A stretch of 64,000 bases of DNA from JABDGM01 sp963738665 (GCA_963738665.1 CAVTXL010000012.1:27348-91347), one strand, 5' to 3'. Shown: positions 9,692 through 18,105, numbered from the stretch's first letter. Translations and numbers: made by a program. The notes: generated by a model from the letters alone, not told the origin.

Positions 9692-10576
9692 TCAATTGAG
9701 CTGCCTCACCCGCCCGCGCGGCCCGATCTCGCCCGCGAGCAGCGAAGGCGCTTCGTCCGCCGTCTCCAGGCCGGTCACGAATTGCAGCTCGTTCATCGTC
9801 TTCTCCGTTTCCATCATGCTGGCCGCCACCTGGTCGACCTGGCCCGAGATATAATCCGGCTCTTGCCGGTTCACGGCCATCTCGCTGAGCGAGCGAATCT
9901 TGTTCTCCAACCGGTCGATCTCGAGCTTCACCAGGTCGTAATTCTGCCGGGCCCGCTCAAGATTTGCCAGCCGGTCGCGGCTCGTCTGCAGGTTGTCCTC
10001 AAGCGCCTTGCGCACCCGCTGATCCTGCTCGCTCGTCGATTCCTTGGGCAAGTCGGCCAGCCGGGCCTCCAGCCGCTTGATGTCGGCCTGAATCTGGTCT
10101 TCGCTCGTCTGCTTCAAGAATCGATAGAGCGCAAACTGCGTGTACAACAGCCGCAGATGGATCCACAACAGCCGGTCGAGCCCGGCGATCTGGTAATGCT
10201 CCAGCGGCAGCGGCGACTCGCCGTGGCTGGTCTGCTTCAACTCCGACGCGATCTGCTGCAGGCTCAGGCATTGCTCTTTGAGCGTGAGGAAGCGGTCGAG
10301 CAGCTCCTTCGGCAGCGAGTTGGTGATTCGATCGAGCGTCTGCTGCGCAGATTCGCTCGTCGCGGCGCGGGCTTGTTTGGCCTCCTGCACATCGACATAC
10401 GATTGAAACTTCGGATGCGTCCCTAAGAGACCCAGGTAGGTCATTTCCGCCGCGGCCACCAGCGCCAGGGCCACGTCGGGCAGCGGCGAGATCACGGCAA
10501 ACGCGCAGCCGCCGATAAACGCCAGCAGGTTCCAGCGGTTGGTGAACGCCTTTTTAAGATACTTGCCGAATCCCAA
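9692..10576 (-). CDS. Coiled-coil membrane protein of the PspA-AAA operon
   Basis: This is a protein of about 294 residues that I do not recognise. Two hydrophobic segments near the N-terminus (LLAFIGGCAFAVISP and VALALVAAAEMTYLGLLG) are followed by about 200 residues of heptad-rich helix (for example LEARLADLPKES and LENKIRSLSEMAV), probably a cytoplasmic coiled coil anchored in the membrane. TTG 10576 has AGGAG six bases upstream; the alternative TTG 10606 has no ribosome-binding site. It is the last gene of the minus-strand operon that starts with pspA, 154 bases after the ABC ATPase. By position it could act as a membrane adaptor for the transporter or PspA. Function unknown. Confidence 0.7.
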   Translation of the reverse strand: MGFGKYLKKAFTNRWNLLAFIGGCAFAVISPLPDVALALVAAAEMTYLGLLGTHPKFQSYVDVQEAKQARAATSESAQQTLDRITNSLPKELLDRFLTLKEQCLSLQQIASELKQTSHGESPLPLEHYQIAGLDRLLWIHLRLLYTQFALYRFLKQTSEDQIQADIKRLEARLADLPKESTSEQDQRVRKALEDNLQTSRDRLANLERARQNYDLVKLEIDRLENKIRSLSEMAVNRQEPDYISGQVDQVAASMMETEKTMNELQFVTGLETADEAPSLLAGEIGPRGRVRQLN

Positions 10577-10633
10577 GGCCGGCTCCTGGCTTTGAGGAAA
10601 TTCCAAGAAACAAAATGCCTATCCTAGAACCCA

Positions 10634-10713
10634 CTCCCATTGGGAGAGGGCAGGGTGAGGGGGCCTGGCCCACCGGCGATTCTCCCTCAGCCCCAACTCT
10701 CTCCCAAAGAGAG
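10634..10713. repeat. Paired short hairpins of the CTCCC/GGGAG family
   Basis: CTCCCATTGGGAG (10634-10646) and CTCTCT...AGAGAG (10697-10713) form two stem-loops separated by a GC-rich spacer, all between the ABC ATPase and the coiled-coil gene. They resemble the hairpins at 12795-12815 and 16920-16936 in the same operon. They may be mobile REP/MITE-like units or mRNA-processing hairpins. Confidence 0.5.
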
Positions 10714-10730
10714 AGGGAGCATCGGGACGG

Positions 10731-11567
10731 CTATTTCGTCTTGCCGCTCGCCTCCGCCTCCAACTGCGCGATCAAATCGCGAATATAGTATACCGTTTCT
10801 TGGAACCGCGGCAGGCGGACCATTTCCAGGGCCGGGCGATCGGCCGGCTCGACTTCCAGCTCCTTCATCACTCGCCCCGGCCCGGTCGACATGATGTACA
10901 CGCGGTCGCCGAGGAACACCGCCTCCTCAATCGAATGGGTCACGAAAAACACCGTGGCCTCGACCTCGCGCCACAGATGGACCAACAGGTCCTGCATGTT
11001 CATCCGCGTCTGCGGGTCGAGGGCGCCGAATGGCTCGTCCATCAGGATAATTCGCGGTCGCAAAATCAGCGTCCGCGCGATGGCCACGCGCTGCCGCATC
11101 CCGCCCGACAGCTCATGTGGATACTTTTCCGCGTCGCTGGCCACGTCGAGGCCAACCTGCCCGACCCAAAATCGGGCCAGCTCGTTTCGCTCCTTGCGGG
11201 CGACGCCGCGGCATTCCAGGCCGAAGGCGATGTTGCCCAGCACCGAGCGATGATCGAACGAGGTGTAATCTTGGAACACCATTCCCCGGTCGGCACCGGG
11301 CACGGCGACCGGCTGCCCGAACACCAGCACCTCGCCCTTGGTCGGCGGATGCTGCGGCTCGAGGCCGGCGATCAGCCGCAGGATTGTGCTCTTGCCGCAG
11401 CCGCTGGGCCCCAAAACGCAAACAAACTCGCCCTTTTTCGGCAAATCGGCGACGACAAAATTCACGTCCTCGATGGCCGTGAACTGGTTGGGTTGGCCGA
11501 CGTTGTAGGTCTTCGTGACGTGGCGAAACTCGACGACATGCGGCACAGCGGTTGCCGCCGGCGACAT
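10731..11567 (-). CDS. ABC transporter ATPase (NitT/TauT type)
   Basis: This is a 278-residue nucleotide-binding subunit. Walker A GPSGCGKST is at about 53-61, the signature LSGGMRQRVAIAR starts near 151, Walker B ILMDEPFGALD is near 172-182, and the switch histidine lies in FFVTHSIEEAV. The order and spacing match the SsuB/TauB/NrtD subfamily that powers nitrate, sulfonate or taurine uptake. It starts at ATG 11567, 119 bases after the permease stop. Its partners are the permease at 11687 and the OmpA-fused binding protein at 12830. The operon context with PspA and an AAA+ ATPase suggests that substrate uptake may not be its main job. All ATPase motifs are intact. Confidence 0.93.
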   Translation of the reverse strand: MSPAATAVPHVVEFRHVTKTYNVGQPNQFTAIEDVNFVVADLPKKGEFVCVLGPSGCGKSTILRLIAGLEPQHPPTKGEVLVFGQPVAVPGADRGMVFQDYTSFDHRSVLGNIAFGLECRGVARKERNELARFWVGQVGLDVASDAEKYPHELSGGMRQRVAIARTLILRPRIILMDEPFGALDPQTRMNMQDLLVHLWREVEATVFFVTHSIEEAVFLGDRVYIMSTGPGRVMKELEVEPADRPALEMVRLPRFQETVYYIRDLIAQLEAEASGKTK

Positions 11568-11686
11568 GATCGCATGCCAACACGCGCCCCATGCCGATTT
11601 CCGCTTGGCCGCGTTGCGCTTCAGAAGAAGTGGTCACCGAATCCATACTCATACGTCGTACGTTCGAGACGTCACGTAAGTGAAAA

Positions 11687-12754
11687 CTACGAGTCGTTAA
11701 CAATTCCGCGAGCCGGACGCTTCCCCCGCGCAGCCGCCAACACGGCCTGCTGGGCCGGGTCCAGCGGCGTCGATCCCACGAGCGTGTGCTTCACCACTTC
11801 AGCCGCGTGCATCAGCCCGCGCCACACGTCGTGTAATACGCCCCTTCCTCCGTACTGGTGCGGAAACAGGCTCCGCTGGATCCAATACAACAGGCGATCG
11901 ATCGTCAGCGCCACGGCCGGGATGACCATCAACACGAGGAGGATCGTCTCCCGGTGCCCGCGCCGCTGGGCCACGTTGATAATGTTCCCCAGCCCGCCCG
12001 CGCCACCCCCTTCCGTGACCAACTCGGCCAACATGATGTAGCCGAATGCCAGTCCGAACAACAGCCGCAGCGAATTGAACAGCCGCGGCATCGCCAGCGG
12101 CACCATGATCTTCAAAATGATCTGCCGCCGCGAAGCCCCCAGCGTAAACGCCGTATCGATGTAGCGGCTGCTCACGTCGGCGATCGCCGCGGCCGTATCC
12201 ATCATGACAAACGCCACGGCCGCGATGAAGATGAACATCACCTTCTGCAACTCGCCGATTCCGAACAGAGCAAATGTCAGCGGGATGAGTGCTGCGATCG
12301 GAATGTTCCGTCCGAAAATGTTCACCGGCGCGAAAAACGCGTTGATCCACGGAAAGCAGCCGCAGAGCACCCCCAGCGGAATGCCGATCGCCGCCGCCAG
12401 GGCAAAGCCCAGGGCTACGCGGCGTAAGCTGGCCAGCAGGTTCCGCGTTAGTGCGTTGTCGAACCACAGCTCCTCGAGCTGCGCTTTGTCGAAGGTCTCG
12501 GCCGGGCTGGGCAGCGTCGAGTACTTCAGAATCCGCTCTTCTGGCTCGCCGCGCGTCAAAAACCACCACAGGCCAAGCACAGCCGCCAGGCACGCCAGAC
12601 CCAGCAAGATGCCGATCCAATGCGGCACGGGCCGGCGAAAACCAAAGATGCTGCGGCCGCCGGGTCCGCCGGCCGCGGTCTGTTTCACCACCGTGTCGGC
12701 CGGAACCGCTGCGTTGGGCGTGGCAGAGGGCGGCTTCACCGAATCGTCATTCAT
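11687..12754 (-). CDS. ABC transporter permease (SsuC/TauC type)
   Basis: This is a 355-residue inner-membrane permease with a long Pro/Ala-rich cytosolic N-terminus, a first hydrophobic helix (IGILLGLACLAAVLGLWWF) and a BPD-type core. The EAA-loop equivalent reads LGASRRQIILKIMVPLAMPRL, followed by the family's E-x(3-5)-GLG-like segment VTEGGGAGGLG. The start is ATG 12754. It lies between the OmpA-fused binding protein and the ATPase and is cotranscribed with both. About 100 residues separate the first helix from the core, and a charged tail follows the last helix, longer than in typical SsuC proteins. The transported substrate cannot be read. Confidence 0.9.
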   Translation of the reverse strand: MNDDSVKPPSATPNAAVPADTVVKQTAAGGPGGRSIFGFRRPVPHWIGILLGLACLAAVLGLWWFLTRGEPEERILKYSTLPSPAETFDKAQLEELWFDNALTRNLLASLRRVALGFALAAAIGIPLGVLCGCFPWINAFFAPVNIFGRNIPIAALIPLTFALFGIGELQKVMFIFIAAVAFVMMDTAAAIADVSSRYIDTAFTLGASRRQIILKIMVPLAMPRLFNSLRLLFGLAFGYIMLAELVTEGGGAGGLGNIINVAQRRGHRETILLVLMVIPAVALTIDRLLYWIQRSLFPHQYGGRGVLHDVWRGLMHAAEVVKHTLVGSTPLDPAQQAVLAAARGKRPARGIVNDS

Positions 12755-12794
12755 TTACCCGCCCTGCTGTCGCTGAAAGCAGTTTCAAAACTCC

Positions 12795-12815
12795 CCCTCT
12801 CCCAGGGGGAGAGGG
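12795..12815. repeat. CCCTCTCCC/GGGAGAGGG hairpin
   Basis: This is a nine-base perfect stem with a three-base loop, between the OmpA-fused binding protein gene and the permease gene. It lacks a following T-run, so it is not a standard intrinsic terminator. It may protect the upstream message or be a dispersed repeat. Confidence 0.55.
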
Positions 12816-12829
12816 TTCTGAAACTGATT

Positions 12830-14566
12830 CTACTGCTTCTCCGCCGAATAAACTTTGATCTCCACGCGCCGGTTCTTGGCCTGGTTGTCCGGGTCGTTCG
12901 GGTCGGCCGGCACATCCCAGCCCATCCCGGACGCGGCAAAGCGGTTCGGATCCATTTTGTATTTGTTCACGAGCGCCTCGCGGACCGAGTTCGCTCGATT
13001 CAGGCTCAGCTCTTTGACCATTGATTCCGGCACTTGCCCCTTGCGCGAACTGTCGGTGTGCCCCTCGACAATGATCCGGGCCGCCCCGAACTGGCCGGCC
13101 AGCTTGGCCACTTCGTCCAGCACGTTGTCGACGTTCGGGTCGTAGAGCACTTCGACCACTTTGCCGTCCTCTTCGCGGTTGACGCGCTTATAGACATCCC
13201 AACTGTTCGGGTAAAATTGAATCACAATCGTGTTCGTCAAAATCTCATCCGACTCGGCATGGATCTGCGAAACGCCCTTCGGGGCCAGGTGCACTTCGTA
13301 TTCGTCTTTCTGATTGCGATACTTCGGATCTTTGCCGAGTTCGTCGATGATCGAATAATCCATCACTTTGTCAAACGACACCGGCTGGTGCGTGATCGCG
13401 CCAATCTGCCGATACAAGTAATAGGCCTGCGACCACACCCGCTCGAAATTCGTCGGGTTGTTCTGGTTCATGAAGAACTGGAAGTTCTCGGCCCAGTTCG
13501 TATTGTGGGCGTCGCCGAACATTTTGATCGTTTCACTGGCCGGGATGTTGTACCCTTCGGCCATCAGCTTTGCACACTCGGCCTTCTTATCTTCTTTCTT
13601 CAATTCTTCCATTGAATCAAAGATTCCCCGCGTGATTGCCACCAACTTGTCGCGATGGTCCTTGGCGAAATCGGCCCGGGCAAACCAGACGTCGGCGATC
13701 AGCTTGTTCGCTGTCTGCGTCGTCACCAGCATGCGGTTTCCCTGCACGCCGGCCAGGTTATAGATATCCGGCGCCCACGAGACGGCCGCTGCAGCGTCTT
13801 TCTGAGAGTTGAATGCCGCGGCCGCCTCGAATGCCGTCGTCGTGAACACCATATTCACTTCGCTCGGCTGCACGCCGCCCGAAACGAGCATGTTCAAGAG
13901 AAAGTAGTGTGAGGGCGAATTCTGCGCGAGAATCACCTTCTTGCCACGCAAGTCTTTGACCGTTTTGATCGACTCGCGGGCGACAATGCCGTCGCCTCCG
14001 TTGGACCAATCGATCTGCTGGTAAATCCGCGGCATCACCCGGCTGTCGCGGGGCTGCCCGAGCTTGTCGACGAACCCTTCCATAAAGAGAGGCACCATGT
14101 CGAGCGTCGCCCAGCCGATGTGCACGCTGCCCGCCGCGTAGGCGTCCCGCATCGCGACCGGATCGTCAATCAGCACCAACTCAACTTTGAATGTATCGCC
14201 CTCGGCCGTCTTCCATTCCTTGCCCGGCTTAAAGCCGTTGTTCGCCAAAATGATCGGTCCCCAACCGGCCCACACGTTCAGCGCGAATCGCACCGTGTTG
14301 TCTTCGAGCGGCTTGTAGGCCGCCGTTCCCTTCACCTCGGGCAGCCGCTCGGCGGGCTTGAACGTGTACTCCTTGACCGTCGTGACTGACTGCGAGTCCT
14401 TATCCTCGGCTCCCAGCGTAATCGGTTCTTTCGTGGCGCCGTTCCCGCCGCCCGCCATGTTCCCCTTCGGGGCGAAGATATCACTCCGATAGGCGGCGAA
14501 CGCCACCAATCCGGCCACGACGAGAAACAACACTACGTAAAAAGGGGTTTTCGGTTGACCGTTCAT
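12830..14566 (-). CDS. Membrane-anchored ABC substrate-binding protein fused to OmpA domain
   Basis: This 578-residue fusion has an uncleaved-looking N-terminal helix (FYVVLFLVVAGLVAFAAY), a Gly-rich linker, and a periplasmic binding domain of the NMT1/SsuA class (about 70-430, with VRFALNVWAGWGPIILANNG and DLRGKKVILAQNSPSHYFLL). A C-terminal OmpA peptidoglycan-binding domain (about 440-575) carries IIVEGHTDSS near 495-504 and NRRVEIKV near 563. The binding protein of the ABC pair at 10.7-12.8 kb is therefore tethered to the inner membrane at one end and to peptidoglycan at the other. That is unusual for a solute receptor and suggests envelope-gap sensing or lipid/solute transfer. The start is ATG 14566. 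Confidence 0.88.
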   Translation of the reverse strand: MNGQPKTPFYVVLFLVVAGLVAFAAYRSDIFAPKGNMAGGGNGATKEPITLGAEDKDSQSVTTVKEYTFKPAERLPEVKGTAAYKPLEDNTVRFALNVWAGWGPIILANNGFKPGKEWKTAEGDTFKVELVLIDDPVAMRDAYAAGSVHIGWATLDMVPLFMEGFVDKLGQPRDSRVMPRIYQQIDWSNGGDGIVARESIKTVKDLRGKKVILAQNSPSHYFLLNMLVSGGVQPSEVNMVFTTTAFEAAAAFNSQKDAAAAVSWAPDIYNLAGVQGNRMLVTTQTANKLIADVWFARADFAKDHRDKLVAITRGIFDSMEELKKEDKKAECAKLMAEGYNIPASETIKMFGDAHNTNWAENFQFFMNQNNPTNFERVWSQAYYLYRQIGAITHQPVSFDKVMDYSIIDELGKDPKYRNQKDEYEVHLAPKGVSQIHAESDEILTNTIVIQFYPNSWDVYKRVNREEDGKVVEVLYDPNVDNVLDEVAKLAGQFGAARIIVEGHTDSSRKGQVPESMVKELSLNRANSVREALVNKYKMDPNRFAASGMGWDVPADPNDPDNQAKNRRVEIKVYSAEKQ

Positions 14567-14708
14567 GATAATTGCCCGTTTCGATGTTACGTGGTTCCTG
14601 AGATTATTTGGCCTCGCTCAGCCGGCGGGCCCTCGCGAGCGGTGGCAGTCCACCAGTTGTCGAATCGTTAAAAAAAGTTGAGTTCGCTTGTCGACGGGTG
14701 CACCTGCC

Positions 14709-15002
14709 TCAACCCCGAAACTTCGCCGCCGGCCGCGCACTTTGCATCATGTTCAGCGACTGCATCAAGTCATAGGCCGTCAGCTCGCACAGCAGCTCGG
14801 TCACTTGCGCGTGCAGCTTCGGCTCGAGTTGCGGCTCGATCGCCTTCATCAATTTGACGACGCGCTCTTCCTGCGTCTTAACTTCCGCGTCCGTAACTTC
14901 TCCGTCGGCCATCGCCGACAGGAACGATTCCAGTTGCTGGGCCTTATCGGCGATCAGCGACGCATTCGATTTGTCATCAAACCAGGTTGCGTTTGCAGCC
15001 AT
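14709..15002 (-). CDS. Small helical protein of the PspA-AAA operon
   Basis: This is a 97-residue predicted all-alpha cytosolic protein with no recognised domain. It is rich in Glu, Lys and Leu, with a repeated hydrophobic pattern (LIADKAQQLESFLSAM, VVKLMKAIEPQLEPKL). The start is ATG 15002; no signal or membrane segment is seen. It sits 84 bases after the AAA+ ATPase stop and 142 bases before the OmpA-fused binding protein, in the same orientation. By position it may be an adaptor or regulator of the ATPase. Function unknown. Confidence 0.65.
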   Translation of the reverse strand: MAANATWFDDKSNASLIADKAQQLESFLSAMADGEVTDAEVKTQEERVVKLMKAIEPQLEPKLHAQVTELLCELTAYDLMQSLNMMQSARPAAKFRG

Positions 15003-15086
15003 ATCTGTAAACCTTTCGCTGAATACGGTGGATTATCGACGAAAATGCCAGTCGTTTTGAACCACCAAAATTGAGCCGTTTGGCAC

Positions 15087-15326
15087 TTAATTCGATTCCT
15101 CAATCAGTTGTCGAATCGCCACCATCCGTTCTTGCAACTGCCCGCGGCCTACCTTGGCCATCTTCTCTCGCCATTCCTGTGGCAGGAAGCTCATCTGCGT
15201 GCACTCCAGCACGGCCGCCAGCTCTTGCAGTTCTTTTTCGAGGCCCTGGGCGGACGGGATAAACTCGGCCATCGCCTTATCCAGATCGGCACGTGTAATC
15301 ATGTCGCGCCCCGCTTCGAGCGCCAC
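15087..15326 (-). CDS. C-terminal part of the AAA+ ATPase (frameshifted)
   Basis: These 79 residues are the expected end of the AAA+ protein annotated next. VALEAGRDMITRADLDKAMAEF is the usual lid-domain continuation of SGADLESVMLSAA, which ends in the other frame at about 15330. Removing one G from the GGG run near 15329-15335 joins the two into one protein of about 598 residues. The apparent GTG start at 15326 is therefore probably not used. If it is a separate gene, it would start there or at ATG 15302. The last half is a helical tail (LEKELQELAAVLECTQMSF). Confidence 0.7.
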   Translation of the reverse strand: MALEAGRDMITRADLDKAMAEFIPSAQGLEKELQELAAVLECTQMSFLPQEWREKMAKVGRGQLQERMVAIRQLIEESN

Positions 15327-16881
15327 CCGCCGCGCTGAGCATCACGCTCTCCAAATCGGCACCCGACAGGCGTTTCGCCGGGTCGACGGGCGGAATCGCG
15401 TCCGCCGCTAATTGCAGCTTGTTCTTCTTCGCCATCGCCCGCAGCATCTCTTCGATGTCTTCGGCCTTGGCCGGGTAAAACAGCGGAATGTGCACCTCGG
15501 CCCGGCCCTGCCGCTTCAAATCGATCGGCAGCAAATCGGGCCGGCTGGTCAGCAGCATCCAGATGATCTGCCCGCGATATCGCGTATCGCCCATCTGGCT
15601 GGCGATCATCGAAAACACCCGCGCCGATGTCCCTGAATCGCCCGACGCCTGCCGGTTGCCGAGTGCTGCATCTGCCTCATCGACGATAACAACCAATGGC
15701 CCCAACGACCGCAACACCCGCAGCACCTGTTCCAGGTTCCCTTCCGTCTCGCCCACGTACTTTGAGCGAAAGTTGCGCAGCACGAGACAGGGAATGCCGA
15801 TCGAGCCCGCGTAGCACTCGGCCAAAAAAGTTTTGCCAGTCCCCACCGGCCCGCAAATCAAATAGCCCATCGGCGCCGATTCGAGTTCACCATCCGTGAT
15901 CCATTTCGCGTCCTGCTGCAAGCGATGCTTTGCCGCGTCGAGCCCGACGACCAGGTCCAGCGTGTGCTTTGGCTCGATGATTTCGACCAGCCCCTGGCAC
16001 TGCCGCTCGATCATCGACTTCTTCAACTCGCGGAATCGCACTGCATCGAGCCATTTGCCGGAGCGCCCCGCCTGTGTCAGCACAACGCTGAGATTCGTCA
16101 GCATCAGCCCGTTCGACAGCTCGGCCAGCTGGCCGGCCGCGAAGTCGGTCAATTTCGTCAAGTCCTCGCCGGCCGCCACTGGGATGAATTTCGCCCGCTC
16201 CTGTTCATCCGGCAACGGAATCTCGATCGTCGCCACGTGCGGGCTCTGCACGAGCCGCTCGTTCAGCTCCGAAAGCCGATCGACCACGAGCACAAACGCG
16301 GTGTTGACCCGTTTAATCAGCGGATTCTGCGCCCACGACAAGAATCGCACCAGCCGCGCCGCCCGTCCCTGTGCCAGGCTGTCGAGGTCGCTCGTGGGCA
16401 CCAGGAACTGCGCGTAGTCGAACACCAGCGCCACGCTCTTCCGCGCCGGCGGCTCTTCGAGCAGATTGCGCTCGATAAAGGCATCCAATCCGAGCAGGGC
16501 CTTGTCCGGATCGCGCGGCCACGTCGCCGGCTCGCCCCACCGAGCGACCAGGTACTGCGACATCGCCCGCAGCCGCTCGGCATCATCCGCCGCCAAGGCC
16601 CGCAGCCCGCGGCTCAGATCGTAGCCAAGCACCAGGTCCCACCGGCCGAACACTTGGCTCACGAGAAAATCAGTGAGCCCGCAATAGCGATCCGCTCCGC
16701 CATCGGGCAAACGCACCAGGTCATGCACATTGCCATGCAGCACGAAGACGCACGTGGTGCCAGAGAAGTAGAGATTGGCGAGCTCCGCTGCCCAGGCCGG
16801 ATACCACGTGGCGAGCGGCGCCGGCCCTTCCCCGCCGGCCGTATCTTTAAGCTCCGCCGTTAACACGCTCGATTGCACCAT
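15277..16881 (-). CDS. Tandem AAA+ ATPase (Ycf46-like), operon with pspA
   Basis: This AAA+ protein has two ATPase-like halves. The first (about 30-270, with CVFVLHGNVHDL, ALVFDYAQFLV and ATIEIPLPDEQER) lacks a Walker A, as in Ycf46-type proteins. The second is active-looking: GPVGTGKT near 343-350, VVIVDEADAAL near 396-406, and SGADLESVML as sensor 2/lid. I start at ATG 16881 (MVQSSVLTAEL), because the upstream frame holds a repeat hairpin. The frame runs out at 15277 through a one-base shift; the true C-terminus is the adjacent 79-residue piece. It follows pspA in the operon. PspA belongs to the ESCRT-III superfamily, so this could be a remodelling ATPase acting on it, by analogy with Vps4; that is inference. 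Confidence 0.85.
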   Translation of the reverse strand: MVQSSVLTAELKDTAGGEGPAPLATWYPAWAAELANLYFSGTTCVFVLHGNVHDLVRLPDGGADRYCGLTDFLVSQVFGRWDLVLGYDLSRGLRALAADDAERLRAMSQYLVARWGEPATWPRDPDKALLGLDAFIERNLLEEPPARKSVALVFDYAQFLVPTSDLDSLAQGRAARLVRFLSWAQNPLIKRVNTAFVLVVDRLSELNERLVQSPHVATIEIPLPDEQERAKFIPVAAGEDLTKLTDFAAGQLAELSNGLMLTNLSVVLTQAGRSGKWLDAVRFRELKKSMIERQCQGLVEIIEPKHTLDLVVGLDAAKHRLQQDAKWITDGELESAPMGYLICGPVGTGKTFLAECYAGSIGIPCLVLRNFRSKYVGETEGNLEQVLRVLRSLGPLVVIVDEADAALGNRQASGDSGTSARVFSMIASQMGDTRYRGQIIWMLLTSRPDLLPIDLKRQGRAEVHIPLFYPAKAEDIEEMLRAMAKKNKLQLAADAIPPVDPAKRLSGADLESVMLSAAGGARSGARHDYTCRSG

Positions 16882-16919
16882 GACATTGCTTATATGCCTC
16901 TCGCCGCACGTTTTCTCCC

Positions 16920-16936
16920 CTCTCCCGCCGGGAGAG
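16920..16936. repeat. CTCTCCC/GGGAGAG hairpin
   Basis: This is a seven-base stem with a three-base loop, between the pspA stop and the AAA+ start. It is the third member of the same hairpin family inside this operon and lacks a T-run. Confidence 0.5.
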
Positions 16937-17007
16937 AGGCCGGGGATGAGGGCGCCCCGCCGCAAATGCCAGCCACCGTGCTGCGAACAACTACCCGCGC
17001 AAAACAG

Positions 17008-17739
17008 CTACCCCTCCGTCGCCTTCAGCTTGGCCGGTCCAAGCTCCTTCGCGGCCTCGGTGACCTTGGCCGTCTCCGGCGTCACCATGCCCATCTGCAC
17101 CTCGAAATCGCGCAGCGCTTGCTCGGCCATCACGTTTTCCATGGCCTGCTCACGCTGGATATCCACGATCCCCTCGCTCGACAGATCGGCCGCGACGCGG
17201 GCCTTGGCCCGGTTCAGGCCGATCTTGTCCTGAATGACGTCTTCGATCTGGCCGAAATCGGTCGTCACATTGAAGTCGAAGCTAGTCGCCAGCTTGGCCA
17301 TCTCGGCTTCCGCCCGGCTCATTTTCAGCTCGGCATCGTACTTGACGATCTTTTGTTTTACGTCCGCCAGCTTCTTGGTCGCGTGCTGGATCTTGGCGAC
17401 GTTGTTGTTGTAGGCCTCTTCATGCATCTTGAGTTGACCTTCGTTCTCGGCCAGCTCCTGCTTGGCCTTTTGCAGCTCCAGGGCAAACTTCGCCGCGTAA
17501 TCGCGGTCGCCGGCTTGCAAATAGCTTTTGATCTTCGCCTCGAGCATCGAAATGTGCTGCTTGGCGTTCGCCACCTGACGGCTGACACGCTCGACGAGGG
17601 CCCGGTACTGTTCGAGCCCTTCGCGGCCCGTCTTGAGCTGCTCGACGGCCGAATCGTATTCGTACTGCATCTGCGCGATCGGGTCGGCGGTCCAGAAGAA
17701 ATTCGCGAGCTTATTGATCTGCGCCGCAGCGCCGCCCAT
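17008..17739 (-). CDS. pspA: PspA/IM30 family membrane-remodelling protein
   Basis: This is a 243-residue PspA/Vipp1-type coiled-coil protein. PIAQMQYEYDSAVEQLKTGREGLEQY opens the first long helix, and the hairpin helices follow (ISMLEAKIKSYLQAGDRDYAAKFALELQKAKQEL). The N-terminal amphipathic segment INKLANFFW is the expected membrane anchor. Known of the family: ESCRT-III superfamily proteins that form rods or rings on stressed inner membranes. The start is ATG 17739, about 110 bases downstream of a strong promoter. It is first in an operon with a tandem AAA+ ATPase and a peptidoglycan-tethered ABC transporter. No PspF or PspC homologue is nearby, so control differs from the enterobacterial psp operon. 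Confidence 0.9.
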   Translation of the reverse strand: MGGAAAQINKLANFFWTADPIAQMQYEYDSAVEQLKTGREGLEQYRALVERVSRQVANAKQHISMLEAKIKSYLQAGDRDYAAKFALELQKAKQELAENEGQLKMHEEAYNNNVAKIQHATKKLADVKQKIVKYDAELKMSRAEAEMAKLATSFDFNVTTDFGQIEDVIQDKIGLNRAKARVAADLSSEGIVDIQREQAMENVMAEQALRDFEVQMGMVTPETAKVTEAAKELGPAKLKATEG

Positions 17740-18105
17740 AGTTTTCCCACGATCATCGCCAATCTCCTGCCTGGATTAGGAGTGAGAAGCCCGCACCGGC
17801 AGACGCCGCAAAGCTGGCATCTCGCCGCCGGCGGCCCCGCCGACCGCTTCGGCCTGTTGGTATACACCCCGCGGCCCCGAAGTGTCAATTCGTCAGGGTC
17901 ATTCGCCGGGACGATCGCTTTCTTGCCGGCAATTCGAGTGGGCGCTCGAAAATCACGACGCATTACCAGGCCAGAATTGTGGCCGACAGCGCTTGCCGCA
18001 ACGGCAGCGGCTGGCGTCGAGTCGCGAAAGAAAAGCAATTCAGACAGGAGAGAACAAGGCAAACGAAGGAAGAGCGAGAACTCTGTTACCTCCTGTCCAT
18101 TCCTG
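17740..18105. other. Intergenic region upstream of pspA
   Basis: These 366 bases between pspA and the stop of the metalloprotease gene hold the pspA promoter. I see no coding frame and no operator-like dyad that would explain stress induction. Confidence 0.5.
17859..17888 (-). promoter_or_regulatory. Sigma-70-type promoter of the pspA operon
   Basis: Reading the minus strand, TTGACA (17888-17883) is followed after 18 bases by TATACC (17864-17859). It faces pspA, whose start codon is about 110 bases downstream. The -35 is a perfect consensus. Confidence 0.6.

Noticed and set aside
15277..15336. Programmed frameshifting in the AAA+ gene
   Set aside because: No slippery heptamer or downstream pseudoknot is evident, and similar one-base breaks occur in many unrelated genes here.
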